A model generated the notes under the pieces. The model was not told where the DNA came from, did not search any database, and saw only the letters and a program-made list of their open reading frames with translations. A DNA stretch of 64,000 nucleotides. Origin: Serratia surfactantfaciens. Its GTDB lineage: Bacteria; Pseudomonadota; Gammaproteobacteria; Enterobacterales; Enterobacteriaceae. Location of the stretch: NCBI RefSeq assembly GCF_001642805.2, contig NZ_CP016948.1, positions 1,054,001-1,118,000 of the forward strand, read 5' to 3'. How positions within the stretch are numbered: position 1 is the first letter of the stretch; every line of letters starts with the position of its first letter. This document shows positions 52,061 to 61,238 of the stretch, piece by piece. Position numbers and translations under genes: made by a program.

Positions 52061-53824
52061 TTAGGCCTTGGCCCAGTGGCGACGTTTGGCCGCTTGCAGC
52101 TTCTCGTAGGCCGCCAGCAGCGCCTGGTGGGCCGGCAACGCTTTCAGATCGGCATCGACGGCGAACAGCCCGTTGAAGCGCTCTTCACCGCTGATGGCGG
52201 CGGAGGCTGCGTCAACCGCTTCCTGGCCGTACATCTTCACGAACGCGGTATAGTACTGCGCCGCTTCGCGCTCAGGCTCCTGCGCCAGCAGCAGCAGCGT
52301 TTGCAGGCAGCGGTAGTAGTTGCTGCGCGCCGGGCTCAGCACCGAGGCGTTGAAGTCCTGCGTCCATTCGGTCCAGATCAGCGCCTGATCCAGATCGCCG
52401 CCCGCCAGCGCCAGCATCGACTTCAGCTCGCCGATGCGCAGGGTATGCCAGGCGTTGTCTTTGCCGCTGGCAATACCCAGCAGTTCGCGCACGCGGGTGA
52501 AATCGTCCAACCCTTCGTCGTCCAGCTGTTCGATCAGCGCCAGGTATTCTTCCGGTTCCCACTCGCTGCCCGGCAACGCCAGCAGGGTGTCGCGCAGGTG
52601 CGCGCCCATGCTGTTGTTGGCCAGCAGCAGGTCTTCCGCCGGATAAATGTCGGACATGCCCGGTACGATGATGCGGCAAGCGTAGACGCCCAGATGCTCG
52701 TAGTCGGCGATGTACACTTCCGCGTCTTCTTTGTCGAAGATGCTCATCAGGGTGGCGAACTCTTCCTGCGTGCTGCCGCTGAAGCTCCAGTCAACGAACG
52801 GATAATCCGCGTCCTGCTTGAACAGATCCCAGGAGATCAGGCCGCTGGAATCGATGAAGTGCGTTTCCAGGTTGGTGTGCTCCGCCACTTCTTCGTCATC
52901 GAAGGTTGGCGCGGTGAACACGTCGAGATCTTTCAGGCTGCGGCCCTGCAGCAGTTCGGTCACCGTGCGCTCCAGCGCTACGCCGAAGTCCGGGTGCGCG
53001 CCGAACGAGGCGAAGCAGGTGCCGTTAGTCGGGTTGAACAGCACCACGCAGATCACCGGGTAGTTGCCGCCCAGCGACGCGTCGTAGGAGAGGATCGGGA
53101 AACCTTCCTCTTCCAGCTTGGCGATGGCTTCCACCACGCCCGGGTAGCGGTTCAACACCTCGTCCGGGATCGCCGGCAGGCTGATGGATTCGGCGATGAT
53201 GCGGTTTTTCACATAGCGCTCGAACACTTCCGACAGACCCTGCACGCGCGCTTCATTAGCGGTGTTGCCGGCGGACATGCCGTTGGACACATACAGGTTG
53301 CCGATGATGTTCATCGGGATATACACGGTTTGCTGGTCAGACTGACGGGTAAACGGCAGCGCACACACGCCGCGATCGGCATTGCCGGATTGCAGATCGA
53401 CAAGATCGCTGGCGCTCAGCTCTTGCTGCGGATCATAGAAGGCGTGCAGACGCTCGTCGAGCAGGCCGGCCGGCAGCGTATCGTCTGCCGGGATCGGGAA
53501 CCATTTCTCATTCGGATAGTGCACGAAGTCGCCTTCGGCGATCTGCCGGCCCAGGTAGAAATCGGCGAAGAAGTAGTTGGTGGAAAGGCGCTCGAAATAT
53601 TCACCCAGCGCCGAGGCCAGCGCGGCTTTTTTGCTGGCGCCTTTGCCGTTGGTGAAGCACAGCGGGCAATCGCGATCGCGAATGTGCACCGACCATACGT
53701 GCGGCACCGGGTTCAGCCAGGAGGCTTCTTCGATGTTGAAACCGAGATCGCTCAGTTTCTGCTGGAAACGGGCGATGGAGTCTTCCAGGGCGGCGTCTTT
53801 ACCGGGGATAAAAGTTTGCGTCAT
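52061..53824 (-). CDS. ycaO: YcaO, ATP-binding protein linked to ribosomal protein S12 beta-methylthiolation
   Basis: This is the founding member of the YcaO superfamily (ATP-dependent backbone-activating cyclodehydratases and thioamidation enzymes). In E. coli it assists RimO in modifying S12. It has 587 residues from ATG 53824 (MTQTFIPGKDAALEDS); a GTG three codons upstream is possible. ATP-binding elements such as SALGEYFERLSTNYF and EARVQGLSEVFERYVKNRI are intact. The C-terminal TPR-like region lacks the PxPxP ending of azoline-forming YcaOs. Confidence 0.96.
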   Translation of the reverse strand: MTQTFIPGKDAALEDSIARFQQKLSDLGFNIEEASWLNPVPHVWSVHIRDRDCPLCFTNGKGASKKAALASALGEYFERLSTNYFFADFYLGRQIAEGDFVHYPNEKWFPIPADDTLPAGLLDERLHAFYDPQQELSASDLVDLQSGNADRGVCALPFTRQSDQQTVYIPMNIIGNLYVSNGMSAGNTANEARVQGLSEVFERYVKNRIIAESISLPAIPDEVLNRYPGVVEAIAKLEEEGFPILSYDASLGGNYPVICVVLFNPTNGTCFASFGAHPDFGVALERTVTELLQGRSLKDLDVFTAPTFDDEEVAEHTNLETHFIDSSGLISWDLFKQDADYPFVDWSFSGSTQEEFATLMSIFDKEDAEVYIADYEHLGVYACRIIVPGMSDIYPAEDLLLANNSMGAHLRDTLLALPGSEWEPEEYLALIEQLDDEGLDDFTRVRELLGIASGKDNAWHTLRIGELKSMLALAGGDLDQALIWTEWTQDFNASVLSPARSNYYRCLQTLLLLAQEPEREAAQYYTAFVKMYGQEAVDAASAAISGEERFNGLFAVDADLKALPAHQALLAAYEKLQAAKRRHWAKA

Positions 53825-53972
53825 TGTCTTCACTTTTTGCGCGTACTAAAAACGCGCAATGATACGGGGTTTTACGCCGGAGCTCCACGTATTCCTAAAG
53901 CGGCGGCAAAGTCACAGTTTTTTTAAGGATAAAGGCCATAATTCAGCGAGTTATCTGTCAAGGAGAAATCTA

Positions 53973-55019
53973 ATGAAATCAGTGAAACTCAGCGTGTTAA
54001 CCCTCTTGTTGACCGGCGTCAGCGCCTCGGCGCTGGCGCTGCCCAACATCACCCTGCTGGCGACCGGCGGCACCATCGCCGGCGGCGGCGACTCGGCGAC
54101 CAAGTCCAACTATACTTCGGGCAAATTGGGTGTCGAGGCACTGGTCGATGCGGTCCCGGCGCTGAAGGACATCGCCAACGTGCAGGGGGAGCAGGTGGTG
54201 AACATCGGCTCGCAGGACATGAACGATCAGGTCTGGCTGACGCTGGCGAAGAAGATCGACGCCGACTGCGGCAAAACCGATGGCTTTGTCATCACCCACG
54301 GCACCGATACGCTGGAAGAGACGGCCTATTTTCTCGACCTGACGGTGAAGTGCGACAAGCCGGTGGTGCTGGTCGGGGCGATGCGGCCGGCGACGGCGAT
54401 GAGCGCCGATGGTCCATTCAACCTGTATAACGCGGTGGTGACGGCGGCGGATCCGCAATCGGCCAATCGCGGGGTGCTGGTGGCGATGAACGACAGCGTG
54501 CTGGACGCACGCGACGTCACCAAAACCAACACCACCGCGGTGCAGACCTTCCAGTCGCCGAACTTCGGCCCGCTGGGGTATATCCACAACGGCAAGGTCG
54601 ATTACCAGCGCTCGCCGCAGCGCAAACACACCCGCGATACGCCGTTCGACGTCAGCAAGCTGAACGAACTGCCGAAGGTCGGCATCGTCTACAACTACGC
54701 CAACGCTTCCGATGCGCCGGCCAAGGCGCTGATCGCCGAAGGCTACCAGGGCATCGTCAGCGCGGGGGTCGGCAACGGCAACCTGTATAAAACGGTGTTC
54801 GACACCCTGGCGACGGCGGCGCACAACGGCGTGGCGGTGGTGCGTTCTTCGCGCGTGCCGACCGGCGCCACCACCGAGGACGCGGAAGTGGACGACGCCA
54901 AGTACGGCTTCGTCGCGGCCGGCACGCTGAATCCGCAAAAAGCGCGCATTCTGCTGCAGCTGGCGTTGACGCAAACCAAAGACGCGAAGCAGATCCAGCA
55001 AATGTTCAATCAGTACTGA
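53973..55019 (+). CDS. ansB: Type II (periplasmic) L-asparaginase AnsB
   Basis: This is a high-affinity periplasmic asparaginase converting L-asparagine to aspartate and ammonia. It has 348 residues from ATG 53973 (AAGGAGAAATCTA upstream). A signal peptide ends ASALA at residue 22; the mature protein begins LPNITLLATGGTIAGGG, with the nucleophilic Thr at residue 34 (mature T12). The second triad is HGTDTLEET. The frame is open 38 codons further upstream, but homology starts here. In E. coli ansB is elsewhere; here it sits between ycaO and serC. Confidence 0.97.
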   Translation: MKSVKLSVLTLLLTGVSASALALPNITLLATGGTIAGGGDSATKSNYTSGKLGVEALVDAVPALKDIANVQGEQVVNIGSQDMNDQVWLTLAKKIDADCGKTDGFVITHGTDTLEETAYFLDLTVKCDKPVVLVGAMRPATAMSADGPFNLYNAVVTAADPQSANRGVLVAMNDSVLDARDVTKTNTTAVQTFQSPNFGPLGYIHNGKVDYQRSPQRKHTRDTPFDVSKLNELPKVGIVYNYANASDAPAKALIAEGYQGIVSAGVGNGNLYKTVFDTLATAAHNGVAVVRSSRVPTGATTEDAEVDDAKYGFVAAGTLNPQKARILLQLALTQTKDAKQIQQMFNQY

Positions 55020-55321
55020 TCGTTTTCTCTCCTGCGGGCGCCGGCCGGGCTCCCGCAGCCATCTCGGCTGAATACAGCATAAAACACCGCGTTAACCCGC
55101 TGAATTTCCCCATGTCGCAGGGTTTTATCGTCCAAACAATCGCGACGGCCGCAGAGCCTGTCATCACCCGGTGCGGCCGTTTGCCGCCGACGGGCGAATA
55201 AGCGTTGCAGCCATGGGGCGTGAGTGATAAAACCGAAGGGTTGGTTAACGCGAGCGTTAACTTCGGGCGTCTTTTCGACAGGTCGCTTTTCTGCGGCGAA
55301 CAGTGAATGTGGTGAGGGGAA
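55020..55321. other. ansB-serC intergenic region with several hairpins (302 bp)
   Basis: No gene is visible. Three inverted repeats occur. CTGCGGGCGCC / GGCTCCCGCAG (55032-55058, one mismatch) is a probable ansB terminator stem without a T-run. ACGGCCGCA / TGCGGCCGT (55145-55153 and 55172-55180) is a perfect 9-bp stem with an 18-base loop. The third is the 18-bp GTTAACGC palindrome before serC. The serC promoter must lie here. Confidence 0.5.
55244..55261. promoter_or_regulatory. 18-bp palindrome upstream of serC
   Basis: GTTAACGC-GA-GCGTTAAC is a perfect 8-2-8 inverted repeat 61-78 bp upstream of the serC start, flanked by CCGAA and TTCGG that could extend it. It may be an operator or a leader hairpin; the cognate regulator is unknown. 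Confidence 0.4.
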
Positions 55322-56407
55322 ATGACTCAGGTTTATAATTTTAGCTCTGGCCCGGCGATGCTGCCGGTGGAAGTGTTGCGTCGTGCGGAACAGGAACTGT
55401 GCAACTGGCACGGTCTGGGAACGTCAGTGATGGAGATCAGTCACCGCAGCAAAGAATTCATCGCCGTTGCCGAGCAGGCGGAACAGGATCTGCGCGATCT
55501 GCTGAAAATCCCCTCCAACTATAAAGTGCTGTTTTGCCACGGCGGCGCCCGCGGTCAATTCGCCGCGCTGCCGCTGAACCTGTTGGGCGACAAGACCACC
55601 GCCGACTATATCGACGGCGGCTATTGGGCGCATAGCGCCATCAAGGAAGCGGAAAAGTATTGCACCCCGAACGTCATCGACGTGAAAACCCGCATCGACG
55701 GCCTGAGCGGCATCAAGCCGATGAAAGAGTGGCAGCTCAGCGCCGACGCCGCCTATGTGCACTATTGCCCGAATGAGACCATCGACGGCGTGGCCATCGA
55801 TGAAACGCCGGACTTCGGCGACAAAGTGGTGATTGGCGATTACTCCTCGACCATCCTGTCCCGCCCGCTCGACGTCAGCCGTTTCGGCGTGATTTACGCC
55901 GGCGCGCAGAAAAATATCGGCCCTGCCGGCCTGACGCTGGTAATCGTGCGCGACGATCTGCTGGGCAAGGCGCGCAAAGAAGTGCCGTCAATCCTCGATT
56001 ACACCGTGTTGGCCGAGAACGATTCGATGTTCAACACGCCGCCGACCTTCGCCTGGTATCTGTCCGGGCTGGTGTTCAAATGGTTGAAAGAGCAGGGCGG
56101 CCTGGTGGAGATGCAGAAACGCAATCAGGCCAAGGCCGAGCTGCTGTATGCGACCATCGATAAATCCGACTTCTACCGCAGCCAGGTGGCGATCGCCAAC
56201 CGTTCGTGGATGAACGTGCCGTTCCAGCTGGCCGATGCTGCGCTTGACAAAGTGTTCCTCAGCGAAGCCGAAGCCATCGGCCTGCAGGCGCTGAAAGGCC
56301 ATCGGGTGGTTGGCGGCATGCGCGCTTCTATTTACAATGCCATGCCGCTGGCCGGCGTGCAGGCGCTGACCGACTTTATGGCCGACTTCGAACGTCGTCA
56401 CGGTTGA
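55322..56407 (+). CDS. serC: Phosphoserine aminotransferase SerC
   Basis: This PLP enzyme converts 3-phosphohydroxypyruvate to phosphoserine, and acts in pyridoxal phosphate synthesis. It has 361 residues. It begins [15 protein letters not shown]; the [16 protein letters not shown] phosphate-binding segment and the Schiff-base lysine K197 ([13 protein letters not shown]) are present. It forms the conserved serC-aroA unit. Confidence 0.98.
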   Translation: MTQVYNFSSGPAMLPVEVLRRAEQELCNWHGLGTSVMEISHRSKEFIAVAEQAEQDLRDLLKIPSNYKVLFCHGGARGQFAALPLNLLGDKTTADYIDGGYWAHSAIKEAEKYCTPNVIDVKTRIDGLSGIKPMKEWQLSADAAYVHYCPNETIDGVAIDETPDFGDKVVIGDYSSTILSRPLDVSRFGVIYAGAQKNIGPAGLTLVIVRDDLLGKARKEVPSILDYTVLAENDSMFNTPPTFAWYLSGLVFKWLKEQGGLVEMQKRNQAKAELLYATIDKSDFYRSQVAIANRSWMNVPFQLADAALDKVFLSEAEAIGLQALKGHRVVGGMRASIYNAMPLAGVQALTDFMADFERRHG

Positions 56408-56462
56408 TCCCGGCAGCTCGCCAGGTGCGGGCTGCTCAGGCTGTTGTCCTTTTGCATTAAAG

Positions 56463-56487
56463 CGGCTCCGGCATTATCCCGGAGCCG
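56463..56487 (+). terminator. Attenuator-like hairpin between serC and aroA
   Basis: A perfect 9-bp inverted repeat, CGGCTCCGG / CCGGAGCCG with a 7-base loop followed by TTTCGTTT, lies between serC and aroA. E. coli has a partial terminator in the same place that lets only part of serC transcripts reach aroA. Confidence 0.7.
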
Positions 56488-56520
56488 TTTCGTTTATCAG
56501 AATTGGAGAGTTTTGTTCAC

Positions 56521-57807
56521 ATGGTGGATTCCCTGACGTTACAACCGGTTGCCCTGGTCAATGGCACCGTCAACTTACCCGGCTCCAAGAGCGTTTCTAA
56601 CCGCGCTCTGCTGCTGGCTGCGCTGGCGAAAGGAACGACCCGGCTGACCAACCTGCTGGACAGCGACGACGTGCGTCATATGCTGAACGCGCTGCAGGCG
56701 TTGGGCGTGAGCTATCAGCTTTCCGCTGACCGCACCGTGTGCGAAGTGACCGGCGTGGCCGGCCCGTTGGTGGCCGAACGGCCGCTGGAACTGTTCCTCG
56801 GCAATGCCGGCACCGCGATGCGCCCGTTGGCGGCGGCGCTGTGCCTCGGCGAAGGCGACGTGGTGTTGACCGGTGAACCGCGCATGAAAGAGCGCCCGAT
56901 CGGCCATCTGGTGGATGCGTTGCGCCAGGGCGGGGCGCAGATTGACTACCTCGAGCAGACCGATTACCCGCCGATTCGCCTGCGCGGCGGCTTCCAGGGC
57001 GGCGACGTCACCGTCGACGGCAGCGTCTCCAGCCAGTTCCTGACCGCGTTGCTGATGACCGCGCCGCTGGCGCCGCAGGATACGCAGATCCACATCAAGG
57101 GCGAGCTGGTCTCCAAGCCGTACATCGACATCACGCTGCATCTGATGCGCACCTTCGGTGTAGCGGTCAGCCACGACAACTATCGGGTGTTCCATATCCA
57201 GGGGCGCCAGACGTATATCGCGCCGGGCGATTACCTGGTTGAGGGCGACGCCTCTTCCGCCTCTTACTTCCTGGCGGCGGCGGCGATCAAGGGCGGCACC
57301 GTGCGTGTGACCGGCATTGGTCGCAAAAGCGTGCAGGGCGACACCAAGTTCGCCGACGTGCTGGAGAAAATGGGCGCGCGCATCACCTGGGGCGACGATT
57401 TCATCGAGTGCAGCCGCGGTGAACTGCGCGGCATCGACATGGACATGAACCACATTCCGGACGCGGCGATGACCATCGCCACCGCGGCGCTGTTCGCCGA
57501 GGGGCCGACCACCATCCGCAATATCTACAACTGGCGGGTGAAGGAGACCGATCGTCTGGCGGCGATGGCCACCGAGCTGCGCAAGGTCGGGGCGGAAGTG
57601 GATGAAGGCGAAGACTACATTCACGTAGTGCCGCCGGCCAAGCTGCAGTTCGCCGAGATAGGCACCTACAACGATCACCGCATGGCGATGTGTTTCTCGC
57701 TGGTGGCACTGTCGGATACCCCGGTCACCATTCTCGATCCGAAATGCACCGCGAAAACCTTCCCTGACTATTTCGAACAGCTGGCGCGCATCAGCCAGCC
57801 GGCGTAA
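56521..57807 (+). CDS. aroA: 3-phosphoshikimate 1-carboxyvinyltransferase (EPSP synthase) AroA
   Basis: This is the sixth shikimate-pathway step: it joins phosphoenolpyruvate to shikimate-3-phosphate. It has 428 residues from ATG 56521, with GGAGAG ten bases upstream; an in-frame TTG at 56503 overlaps that ribosome site. The class I motifs [18 protein letters not shown] and [13 protein letters not shown] are present. G97, T98 and P102 are the wild-type, glyphosate-sensitive residues. The C terminus [11 protein letters not shown] is intact. Confidence 0.98.
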   Translation: MVDSLTLQPVALVNGTVNLPGSKSVSNRALLLAALAKGTTRLTNLLDSDDVRHMLNALQALGVSYQLSADRTVCEVTGVAGPLVAERPLELFLGNAGTAMRPLAAALCLGEGDVVLTGEPRMKERPIGHLVDALRQGGAQIDYLEQTDYPPIRLRGGFQGGDVTVDGSVSSQFLTALLMTAPLAPQDTQIHIKGELVSKPYIDITLHLMRTFGVAVSHDNYRVFHIQGRQTYIAPGDYLVEGDASSASYFLAAAAIKGGTVRVTGIGRKSVQGDTKFADVLEKMGARITWGDDFIECSRGELRGIDMDMNHIPDAAMTIATAALFAEGPTTIRNIYNWRVKETDRLAAMATELRKVGAEVDEGEDYIHVVPPAKLQFAEIGTYNDHRMAMCFSLVALSDTPVTILDPKCTAKTFPDYFEQLARISQPA

Positions 57808-57827
57808 CCCGTCAAATCGTTTATTTT

Positions 57828-57847
57828 AAGGCCCCTTTGCGGGCCTT
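57828..57847 (+). terminator. aroA terminator
   Basis: A 7-bp stem AAGGCCC / GGGCCTT with a 6-base loop, followed by TATCATTTTT, lies 20 bp after the aroA stop. Confidence 0.75.
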
Positions 57848-58073
57848 TATCATTTTTAACCTTTGGCGACCGGCGTTTCTTCTATACTTTTTCGCGGTTG
57901 TGCGCTTATTTTCAACAACCGGACAGTTCCAGGGTAACAGATCGCCGTAGGGCAGCGTATAATACGCCACCGTATTTGCCCCTGATTGGGCAGGTGACAG
58001 AGAGTGCGGCGCGCGGGCCTTGAGCCGAAGCACGCCGTGTCTCTGTGAGGTTTTCTACCTGAAGGAGAGAGAA

Positions 58074-58763
58074 ATGACGGCTACAGCCCCGGTGATAACC
58101 GTTGATGGACCAAGTGGCGCAGGCAAAGGCACGCTGTGTAAAGCGTTGGCCGAGTCCCTTGGTTGGCGTTTGCTGGACTCCGGCGCGATCTATCGCGTGC
58201 TGGCGCTGGCGGCGTTGCATCATCAGGTGGATATCACTTCTGAGGAAGCGCTGGTTCCGCTGGCCGCACATCTCGATGTTCGCTTCGTTGCCCAGGACGG
58301 CAAGCTGCAGGTGATTTTGGAAGGTGAGGACGTCAGCAACGAGATCCGCACCGAAACCGTCGGCAACACCGCGTCGCAAGCGGCGGCGTTTCCGCGCGTG
58401 CGCGAGGCGCTGCTGCGCCGCCAGCGTGCATTCCGCGAGGCGCCCGGCCTGATTGCCGATGGCCGCGACATGGGCACGGTGGTGTTCCCGGACGCGCCGG
58501 TCAAGATTTTCCTCGACGCCAGCTCGGAGGAGCGCGCGCACCGCCGCATGCTGCAGTTGCAGGAGAAGGGCTTTAATGTTAACTTTGAACGTCTTTTAGC
58601 CGAGATAAAGGAACGGGACGACCGTGACCGTAATCGGCCTATCGCGCCTCTGGTGCCCGCTTCAGACGCCCTCGTGCTGGATTCTACCAGCATGTCGATC
58701 GAAGAAGTAATCCGGCAGGCGTTGACGTATGCACAGAAAGTGTTGGCGTTGCCGCAGCGATAA
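58074..58763 (+). CDS. cmk: Cytidylate kinase Cmk
   Basis: This enzyme phosphorylates CMP and dCMP to their diphosphates. It has 229 residues from ATG 58074 with GAAGGAGAGAG upstream. Walker [10 protein letters not shown] lies near the N terminus, with the CMP-binding insert and conserved [13 protein letters not shown] and [13 protein letters not shown] motifs. The frame is open 18 codons upstream, but the ribosome site supports this start. rpsA follows in the same direction. Confidence 0.98.
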   Translation: MTATAPVITVDGPSGAGKGTLCKALAESLGWRLLDSGAIYRVLALAALHHQVDITSEEALVPLAAHLDVRFVAQDGKLQVILEGEDVSNEIRTETVGNTASQAAAFPRVREALLRRQRAFREAPGLIADGRDMGTVVFPDAPVKIFLDASSEERAHRRMLQLQEKGFNVNFERLLAEIKERDDRDRNRPIAPLVPASDALVLDSTSMSIEEVIRQALTYAQKVLALPQR

Positions 58764-58820
58764 GCGCGGCGGCGCTATTGGCTTTTTGTCATATTTGTCA
58801 TAGCGGTATCGCAATATATC

Positions 58821-58836
58821 GGGTAAAATTTTACCC
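58821..58836. promoter_or_regulatory. 16-bp palindrome in the rpsA promoter/leader region
   Basis: GGGTAAAATTTTACCC is a perfect palindrome 112-127 bp upstream of the rpsA ATG. It includes TAAAAT on either strand, which could be a -10. It may be a promoter core or a protein-binding site. Confidence 0.35.
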
Positions 58837-58947
58837 CTGTAACCTTAAACCCTGTCGGCATGGAGCCAATGGCGGGGTATGTGAAACAACCCCATTCGGC
58901 GGGATGCTAAATGGACGTTAAACTAAAGAACCCTGAAGATTAACAAC

Positions 58948-60621
58948 ATGACTGAATCTTTCGCTCAACTCTTTGAAGAATCCTTAAAAGAAATCGAAAC
59001 CCGCCCGGGTTCCATCGTTCGTGGCGTCGTTGTTGCTATCGACAAAGATATCGTACTGGTTGACGCCGGTCTGAAATCTGAGTCTGCCATCCCGGCTGAG
59101 CAATTCAAAAACGCCCAGGGCGAGCTGGAAATCCAGGTTGGTGACGAAGTTGACGTTGCTCTGGATGCTGTTGAAGACGGCTTCGGTGAAACCCTGCTGT
59201 CCCGTGAGAAAGCTAAGCGTCACGAAGCTTGGATCACGCTGGAAAAAGCCTACGAAGAAGCTGAGACTGTAACCGGTGTTATCAACGGCAAAGTGAAGGG
59301 TGGCTTCACCGTCGAGCTGAACGGCATCCGCGCGTTCCTGCCAGGTTCCCTGGTTGACGTGCGTCCGGTACGTGACACTCTGCACCTGGAAGGCAAAGAG
59401 CTTGAGTTCAAAGTCATCAAGCTGGATCAGAAGCGCAACAACGTTGTCGTTTCTCGCCGTGCGGTTATCGAATCCGAGAACAGCGCTGAGCGCGATCAAC
59501 TGCTGGAAAACCTGCAGGAAGGCATGGAAGTTAAAGGTATCGTTAAGAACCTCACTGACTACGGTGCATTCGTTGATCTGGGCGGCGTAGACGGCCTGCT
59601 GCACATCACTGACATGGCTTGGAAACGCGTTAAGCACCCAAGCGAAATCGTCAACGTTGGCGATGAAATCACTGTTAAAGTGCTGAAGTTCGACCGCGAG
59701 CGTACTCGTGTATCCCTGGGCCTGAAACAGCTGGGCGAAGATCCATGGGTTGCTATCGCGAAACGTTACCCAGAAGGCACCAAGCTGACTGGTCGTGTAA
59801 CCAACCTGACTGATTACGGCTGCTTCGTAGAAATCGAAGAAGGCGTTGAAGGTCTGGTACACGTTTCTGAAATGGATTGGACCAACAAAAACATCCATCC
59901 GTCCAAAGTTGTTAACGTGGGCGACGTAGTGGAAGTGATGGTTCTGGACATCGATGAAGAACGTCGTCGTATCTCCCTGGGCCTGAAGCAGTGCAAATCC
60001 AACCCATGGCAGCAGTTCGCAGAAACCCACAACAAGGGCGACCGCGTTGAAGGTAAAATCAAGTCTATCACTGACTTCGGTATCTTCATCGGCCTGGACG
60101 GCGGCATCGACGGCCTGGTTCACCTGTCTGACATCTCCTGGAACGTTGCAGGCGAAGAAGCAGTACGTGAATACAAGAAAGGCGACGAAATCGCTGCGGT
60201 TGTTCTGCAAGTTGACGCAGAGCGCGAGCGTATTTCCCTGGGCGTGAAGCAACTGGCTGAAGACCCGTTCAATAACTACCTGTCTATGAACAAGAAAGGT
60301 GCTATTGTTACTGGTAAAGTCACTGCAGTTGACGCCAAAGGTGCTACAGTTGAATTGGCAGGCGGCGTAGAAGGTTACCTGCGTGCATCTGAAGCCTCTC
60401 GCGACCGCATTGAAGATGCAACTCTGGTTCTGAACGTAGGTGACGAAGTTGAAGCTAAATTCACCGGCGTTGACCGTAAGAACCGCGTTGTAAGCCTGTC
60501 CGTACGTGCTAAGGACGAAGCTGACGAGAAAGACGCCATCGCAACTGTTAACAACAAACAGGAAGAAGGCAACTTCTCTAACGCAATGGCTGAAGCTTTC
60601 AAAGCGGCTAAAGGCGAGTAA
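58948..60621 (+). CDS. rpsA: 30S ribosomal protein S1
   Basis: This is the RNA-binding protein that brings mRNA to the 30S subunit. It has 557 residues with six consecutive S1 OB-fold repeats of about 70-90 residues; repeats 3-6 share [21 protein letters not shown] sequences. Codon use is AT-shifted and strongly biased relative to its neighbours, typical of very high expression. The start has no good Shine-Dalgarno sequence (GAAGATTAACAAC before ATG). A hairpin-forming leader (58867-58896) fits the autoregulated, structure-dependent initiation known for rpsA. Confidence 0.99.
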   Translation: MTESFAQLFEESLKEIETRPGSIVRGVVVAIDKDIVLVDAGLKSESAIPAEQFKNAQGELEIQVGDEVDVALDAVEDGFGETLLSREKAKRHEAWITLEKAYEEAETVTGVINGKVKGGFTVELNGIRAFLPGSLVDVRPVRDTLHLEGKELEFKVIKLDQKRNNVVVSRRAVIESENSAERDQLLENLQEGMEVKGIVKNLTDYGAFVDLGGVDGLLHITDMAWKRVKHPSEIVNVGDEITVKVLKFDRERTRVSLGLKQLGEDPWVAIAKRYPEGTKLTGRVTNLTDYGCFVEIEEGVEGLVHVSEMDWTNKNIHPSKVVNVGDVVEVMVLDIDEERRRISLGLKQCKSNPWQQFAETHNKGDRVEGKIKSITDFGIFIGLDGGIDGLVHLSDISWNVAGEEAVREYKKGDEIAAVVLQVDAERERISLGVKQLAEDPFNNYLSMNKKGAIVTGKVTAVDAKGATVELAGGVEGYLRASEASRDRIEDATLVLNVGDEVEAKFTGVDRKNRVVSLSVRAKDEADEKDAIATVNNKQEEGNFSNAMAEAFKAAKGE

Positions 60622-60627
60622 TGACGG

Positions 60628-60648
60628 GGGGCGGTCTCTGGCCGCCCC
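60628..60648 (+). terminator. Hairpin between rpsA and ihfB
   Basis: A 7-bp stem GGGGCGG / CCGCCCC with a 7-base loop starts 6 bp after the rpsA stop. No T-run is present, so partial read-through into ihfB is likely. Confidence 0.5.
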
Positions 60649-60683
60649 GATACGGTAGTTTAGCTGCAAAGCTTGGAGGTACT

Positions 60684-60968
60684 ATGACCAAGTCTGAACT
60701 TATTGAAAGACTTGCTGGCCAGCAATCTCATATTCCGGCGAAGGCCGTTGAGGATGCAGTGAAAGAGATGCTTGAGCACATGGCCGCTACGCTGGCCGAG
60801 GGCGAACGCATTGAGATCCGCGGATTCGGCAGTTTTTCTCTTCACTACCGTGCCCCGCGTGTAGGTCGTAACCCGAAAACCGGTGACAAAGTCGAGCTGG
60901 ACGGCAAGTACGTTCCTCACTTCAAACCAGGCAAAGAGTTGCGTGACCGCGCCAATATCTATGGTTAG
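60684..60968 (+). CDS. ihfB: Integration host factor beta subunit IhfB
   Basis: This is the DNA-bending nucleoid protein subunit, 94 residues as in E. coli, from ATG 60684 with TTGGAGGT upstream. The HU/IHF core ([32 protein letters not shown]) and the DNA-intercalating arm [13 protein letters not shown] are intact. A strong intrinsic terminator follows. Confidence 0.99.
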   Translation: MTKSELIERLAGQQSHIPAKAVEDAVKEMLEHMAATLAEGERIEIRGFGSFSLHYRAPRVGRNPKTGDKVELDGKYVPHFKPGKELRDRANIYG

Positions 60969-61007
60969 TCGCTGACTGCTCATAGCGTTGTTGCTTGTAA
61001 AGAATAT

Positions 61008-61034
61008 AAAACGGTGCCTTTAAGGCGCCGTTTT
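61008..61034 (+). terminator. ihfB terminator
   Basis: A stem AAAACGGTGCC / GGCGCCGTTTT with one G-T pair is followed by more T residues, 39 bp after the ihfB stop. Confidence 0.92.
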
Positions 61035-61238
61035 TTTTCGCCTGTGGTTCTCAGCGCTCCGCTCGTGAATTGCGTACCGCGCCGCATGTGCAGTGTGGTT
61101 ACTGCATAAACTTCTCTTATCCTGCCAGGTTCACCGCATCTTCGCTAAAGCCCGCTGGCGGCGGCATATCGCCTGAATAATCCTGTTTGCCTGCCGCGAC
61201 GCGCTTTTGCTGATGGCGGGTAGGATGGGAGAAGAGCG

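Noticed and set aside
52010-53926. 638-codon open frame opposite ycaO
   Set aside because: Antisense shadow of YcaO with low-complexity composition and no recognisable fold.
58984-60669. 561-codon open frame opposite rpsA
   Set aside because: Mirror of the S1 repeats; Asn/Phe/Val-rich repeats arise from antisense reading of the OB-fold codons.
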